Source of the DNA: JAAFHN01 sp031421855
GTDB taxonomy: Bacteria; Pseudomonadota; Gammaproteobacteria; Burkholderiales; Burkholderiaceae_C
Length of the DNA stretch: 29,834 nucleotides
Direction of reading: 5' to 3'
NCBI GenBank assembly: GCA_031421855.1
Contig: JANOPN010000004.1
Span: 1 to 29,834 of the forward strand
Below, piece after piece: positions 27,512 through 29,834 of the stretch. A model generated the notes under the pieces. It worked only from the letters and a program-made list of their open reading frames with translations. It was not told the origin of the DNA and made no database searches. How positions within the stretch are numbered: position 1 is the stretch's first letter; each line of letters opens with the position of its first letter. The position numbers and the translations under genes are program-made.

Positions 27512-29834
27512 ATGGCAACAAATCTCAGTGACGGGCGCACTGTTGCGAAAAGCGGATCGAAATCTAACCAACGCGCCGCGCTGATCGACTTTCTGCCGTC
27601 GCAAGTCGGTCGCCGTTTAGTCACCATTTTTCGCCAGCTGTGCCTGACCCATTTGCGAGTTTTCGCTGCGTTTTGCGGCTTGATGTGTTTGCAGTCACTT
27701 TGCTCTGCCCAAGCTCCACTGCCCGACCCGATGAATCATGTTTGGATCAAGTACAACGGAGACTTCAATCCAACTGTTCACCCGCTTGACGTGGATGACG
27801 TGAAGCATTGCGCCAATCGACTCGCACTGATGCAGCAAGGGTTTCCTCGGTATGGATATTTCGCCATGCCGTCTACGTATTCCGGCGTGACCACCTTTTG
27901 CCAGGTAGCATGGGTCGGCACGCCGAATGGCGTGACGTATTACGAGCAAAATTTTGCTGCAACTAAAAAGTGCCCGGGAGCGTTCGTTGGTCAACAATGT
28001 TATTGCCCTGTGTGGGCGCCACAGGCTGTTGGGATATACAACGGCTCCAACGACTCACAGGTCTGTGTCGTGCCAAAGGTAAAAATCTCGCTGGCCACAG
28101 ACTCGTATACGAAAGCAGCACCTTGCGGGCCTCGACTCGTCCTCACTGCAAAGCTCACTCGCGGTGGCGCGGCGGTGCCTAGTGAGTCGATCGTCTTTTT
28201 CACAAAGGGGGCAAACGACTCGACCGTTGGGCAAGTTGACGTTGTTGCGGATGCTCAAGGCATGGCCAAAGCGGAGTTTGCGGTCCCTGAGGGGAGTGCT
28301 GGAACCACGCTGGCGTTTTTTGCGCGAAGCACCAACAGCACAAACACCGCGCAGGCCACCACGAAAGTGGGTGCGTGCAACATGTGCTCGGCAACTGGCG
28401 AGGGGTCAGGGTTTGGCAACCCGATAGCTGGGTCATCGGGCGAAAAGTACGAGCAATTTACCGATTTTGCCGACACGGGCGCGCACCCGCTTGGACTGAC
28501 ACGGCGGTACAGCAGTTTCAAACAACTTGACACCCAATTGGGGCGCGGCTGGCAGCACAACTATGCAGGTGCCATGACCCTTGTGTCCAGTGATCTCGTC
28601 AGCGGCCAAACGGTCACAGCAATCGTGGTCGAACTCGCGGTTGGTGGCAGCTACGGATTTGAACCCACGACGGTTGCCAGCAGCGGATCTGGCACTGTAT
28701 TCGGGTGGCTCAGCAACGACACGATTCACACCCTTGTCCAAGACCTCGACGGCTGGACGTTCACACGAGGTACTGACGGGTCTCAATGGCGATTTGATCC
28801 GTCCGGAGTGAAGCTCACGCAAATCACCGAACGAAACGGCTGGGTCAAGAACCTCGAATACAGCGCCGACAACCGGCTCACCCGTGTGGTCAACGCATTT
28901 GGGCGAGCGTTGATGCCTCAGTACAACGCGGATGGGCTCATCAGCGGCTTCATGCTGCCTGATGGGTCGAGCTCCACATACACGTATGACACAGCGAGTC
29001 GCTTGATCAGCTCGCGCTCGCCTGCTGCGCCGACCCGCACTTACCGTTACACCGATGCCACCGGCGCATTGCTCCAAGAGACATTGGACGAGCTGGGCAA
29101 CAGGGTCGCACTTTTCACGTATGGCTCAGGGGACAGCGCCGTCAGCACGGTCAAAGCTGGTGGGGTTGATTCTTACGCGATCACCCGCGCCCTACAAGCA
29201 GGCCCGCCTGCCGCTCAGCAAACCGACCGATTGCAGCGCGTGGGCGTCATCACCTCCGATTGGTTCAAAGTTAACGCACGCATCACCGACCCCCTCGGGA
29301 CGGTGCAGCTTCGAAGCTATCAAGGCGGCAATGGCGAGATCGCGGCCGTGAGCCAAGGTGCCAGTTACGGAGCCGACTCCCTCGCCAGCCGCACCCTCGC
29401 CGGTGTGATGCCCCTGACCGAGACCGACTTCCTCGGCATCCCCACCGCGTATCAGTGGGACAGCCTTCGCCGCCTTAAAATCAGCGTGACCCGAGCACAA
29501 GGCACGCCGCAAGCACAGACCACGCTAACCCAGTGGCACCCCACGATGCGCCTGCCCACTCAGATTGATGAGCCCGGCAAGCGGACGGTGATGAACTATG
29601 ACCTGCGCGGCAACATGCTCACGCGCACCGAGACCGATACATCCCCCACCAGCCCCAGCCAAAACAGCTCAAGGGTCTGGACATGGGCTTACACCAACAC
29701 CGGCCCTGCGCAAAACCTGCCCACCAGCCTGACTGACCCACGCGGCCAAGTGTGGAGCTACGCCTACGACGCATTCGGCAACCGCGTCCAAACCACCAAC
29801 CCGCTCGGCCACATCAGCCGAGCCACGTTTGACG
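27512..29834 (+). CDS. secreted RHS/YD-repeat protein, 3' end outside window
   Basis: The frame is open from the ATG at 27512 to the last base (774 codons). A GGGAG ribosome binding site lies 8 nt upstream. A ~47-residue hydrophilic N-terminal extension precedes a hydrophobic segment (VFAAFCGLMCLQSLCSAQA, ~50-68), giving an unusually long signal peptide with cleavage probably after residue 68. Next come a Cys-containing domain and an Ig-like region (VKISLATDSY, then LTAKLTRGGAAVPSESIVFF, ~190-290). From ~300 the RHS part begins: GNPIAGSSGEKYEQFTDF, LGLTRRYSSF, LGRGWQHNYAG (DUF6531-type), then YD repeats such as YTYDTASRLIS, MNYDLRGNML and YAYDAFGNRV. Such proteins form a beta-cocoon shell enclosing a C-terminal toxin that lies beyond the window. 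No VgrG or PAAR domain is seen, so delivery is probably by general secretion. Confidence 0.93.
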   Translation, partial: MATNLSDGRTVAKSGSKSNQRAALIDFLPSQVGRRLVTIFRQLCLTHLRVFAAFCGLMCLQSLCSAQAPLPDPMNHVWIKYNGDFNPTVHPLDVDDVKHCANRLALMQQGFPRYGYFAMPSTYSGVTTFCQVAWVGTPNGVTYYEQNFAATKKCPGAFVGQQCYCPVWAPQAVGIYNGSNDSQVCVVPKVKISLATDSYTKAAPCGPRLVLTAKLTRGGAAVPSESIVFFTKGANDSTVGQVDVVADAQGMAKAEFAVPEGSAGTTLAFFARSTNSTNTAQATTKVGACNMCSATGEGSGFGNPIAGSSGEKYEQFTDFADTGAHPLGLTRRYSSFKQLDTQLGRGWQHNYAGAMTLVSSDLVSGQTVTAIVVELAVGGSYGFEPTTVASSGSGTVFGWLSNDTIHTLVQDLDGWTFTRGTDGSQWRFDPSGVKLTQITERNGWVKNLEYSADNRLTRVVNAFGRALMPQYNADGLISGFMLPDGSSSTYTYDTASRLISSRSPAAPTRTYRYTDATGALLQETLDELGNRVALFTYGSGDSAVSTVKAGGVDSYAITRALQAGPPAAQQTDRLQRVGVITSDWFKVNARITDPLGTVQLRSYQGGNGEIAAVSQGASYGADSLASRTLAGVMPLTETDFLGIPTAYQWDSLRRLKISVTRAQGTPQAQTTLTQWHPTMRLPTQIDEPGKRTVMNYDLRGNMLTRTETDTSPTSPSQNSSRVWTWAYTNTGPAQNLPTSLTDPRGQVWSYAYDAFGNRVQTTNPLGHISRATFD

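Overview
The window is chromosomal DNA from a GC-rich betaproteobacterium, most likely order Burkholderiales and probably close to the Comamonadaceae. This rests on gene content (lipoyl synthase, RadA, a SelD fused to a flavoprotein, DUF3429 and DUF1415 proteins, a short Zur-like Fur protein), on compact gene packing, and on a dispersed intergenic repeat whose architecture resembles repeats I know from that family. The genus cannot be fixed from sequence reading alone.

Layout. 1-2342: the end of a Pro/Gly-rich protein and an unrecognised membrane-anchored protein. 2464-4582 (minus): pyruvate kinase followed 4 bp later by a secreted lectin-like protein, with a HexR-type palindrome at the pyk promoter. 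4837-8250: a metal-uptake module made of a Zur-like regulator, a ten-copy 8-bp tandem repeat, a TonB-dependent receptor and a DUF4198 periplasmic protein, the last two forming an operon with a 16-bp palindrome at its promoter. 8416-12973 (minus): lipA then a SWIM/SNF2 helicase. 13107-14487: an ORF6N-domain gene enclosed by a pair of ~120-bp inverted repeats. 14459-19001: a DNA-repair block with a PD-(D/E)XK-Rad3/DinG-type helicase fusion, a divergent second PD-(D/E)XK-like protein sharing a putative SOS box, and radA. 19058-21940: an SGNH hydrolase that appears inserted between radA and a Baeyer-Villiger-type monooxygenase, leaving a degenerate second copy of the radA 3' end. 21947-24337: two small membrane proteins, a VapBC-type toxin-antitoxin pair and a DUF1415 protein. 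24489-26777: a flavoprotein-SelD fusion. 26778-27511: a gene-poor stretch with a small inverted-repeat element and a hairpin-rich leader. 27512-end: the start of a large secreted RHS/YD-repeat protein that runs off the window.

Three things stand out. First, an intergenic repeat family (core ATAGCAACAAACTCAATGAA) occurs about eleven times; it supplies the last codons of the monooxygenase and sits at the start of neighbouring genes. Second, the divergent helicase-nuclease pair with its likely LexA site, next to radA, is the best candidate for a poorly described DNA-processing system. Third, the radA tail duplication and the inverted repeats around the ORF6N gene are fossils of two separate gene insertions. 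Functions given below are from motif reading; no database search was possible.
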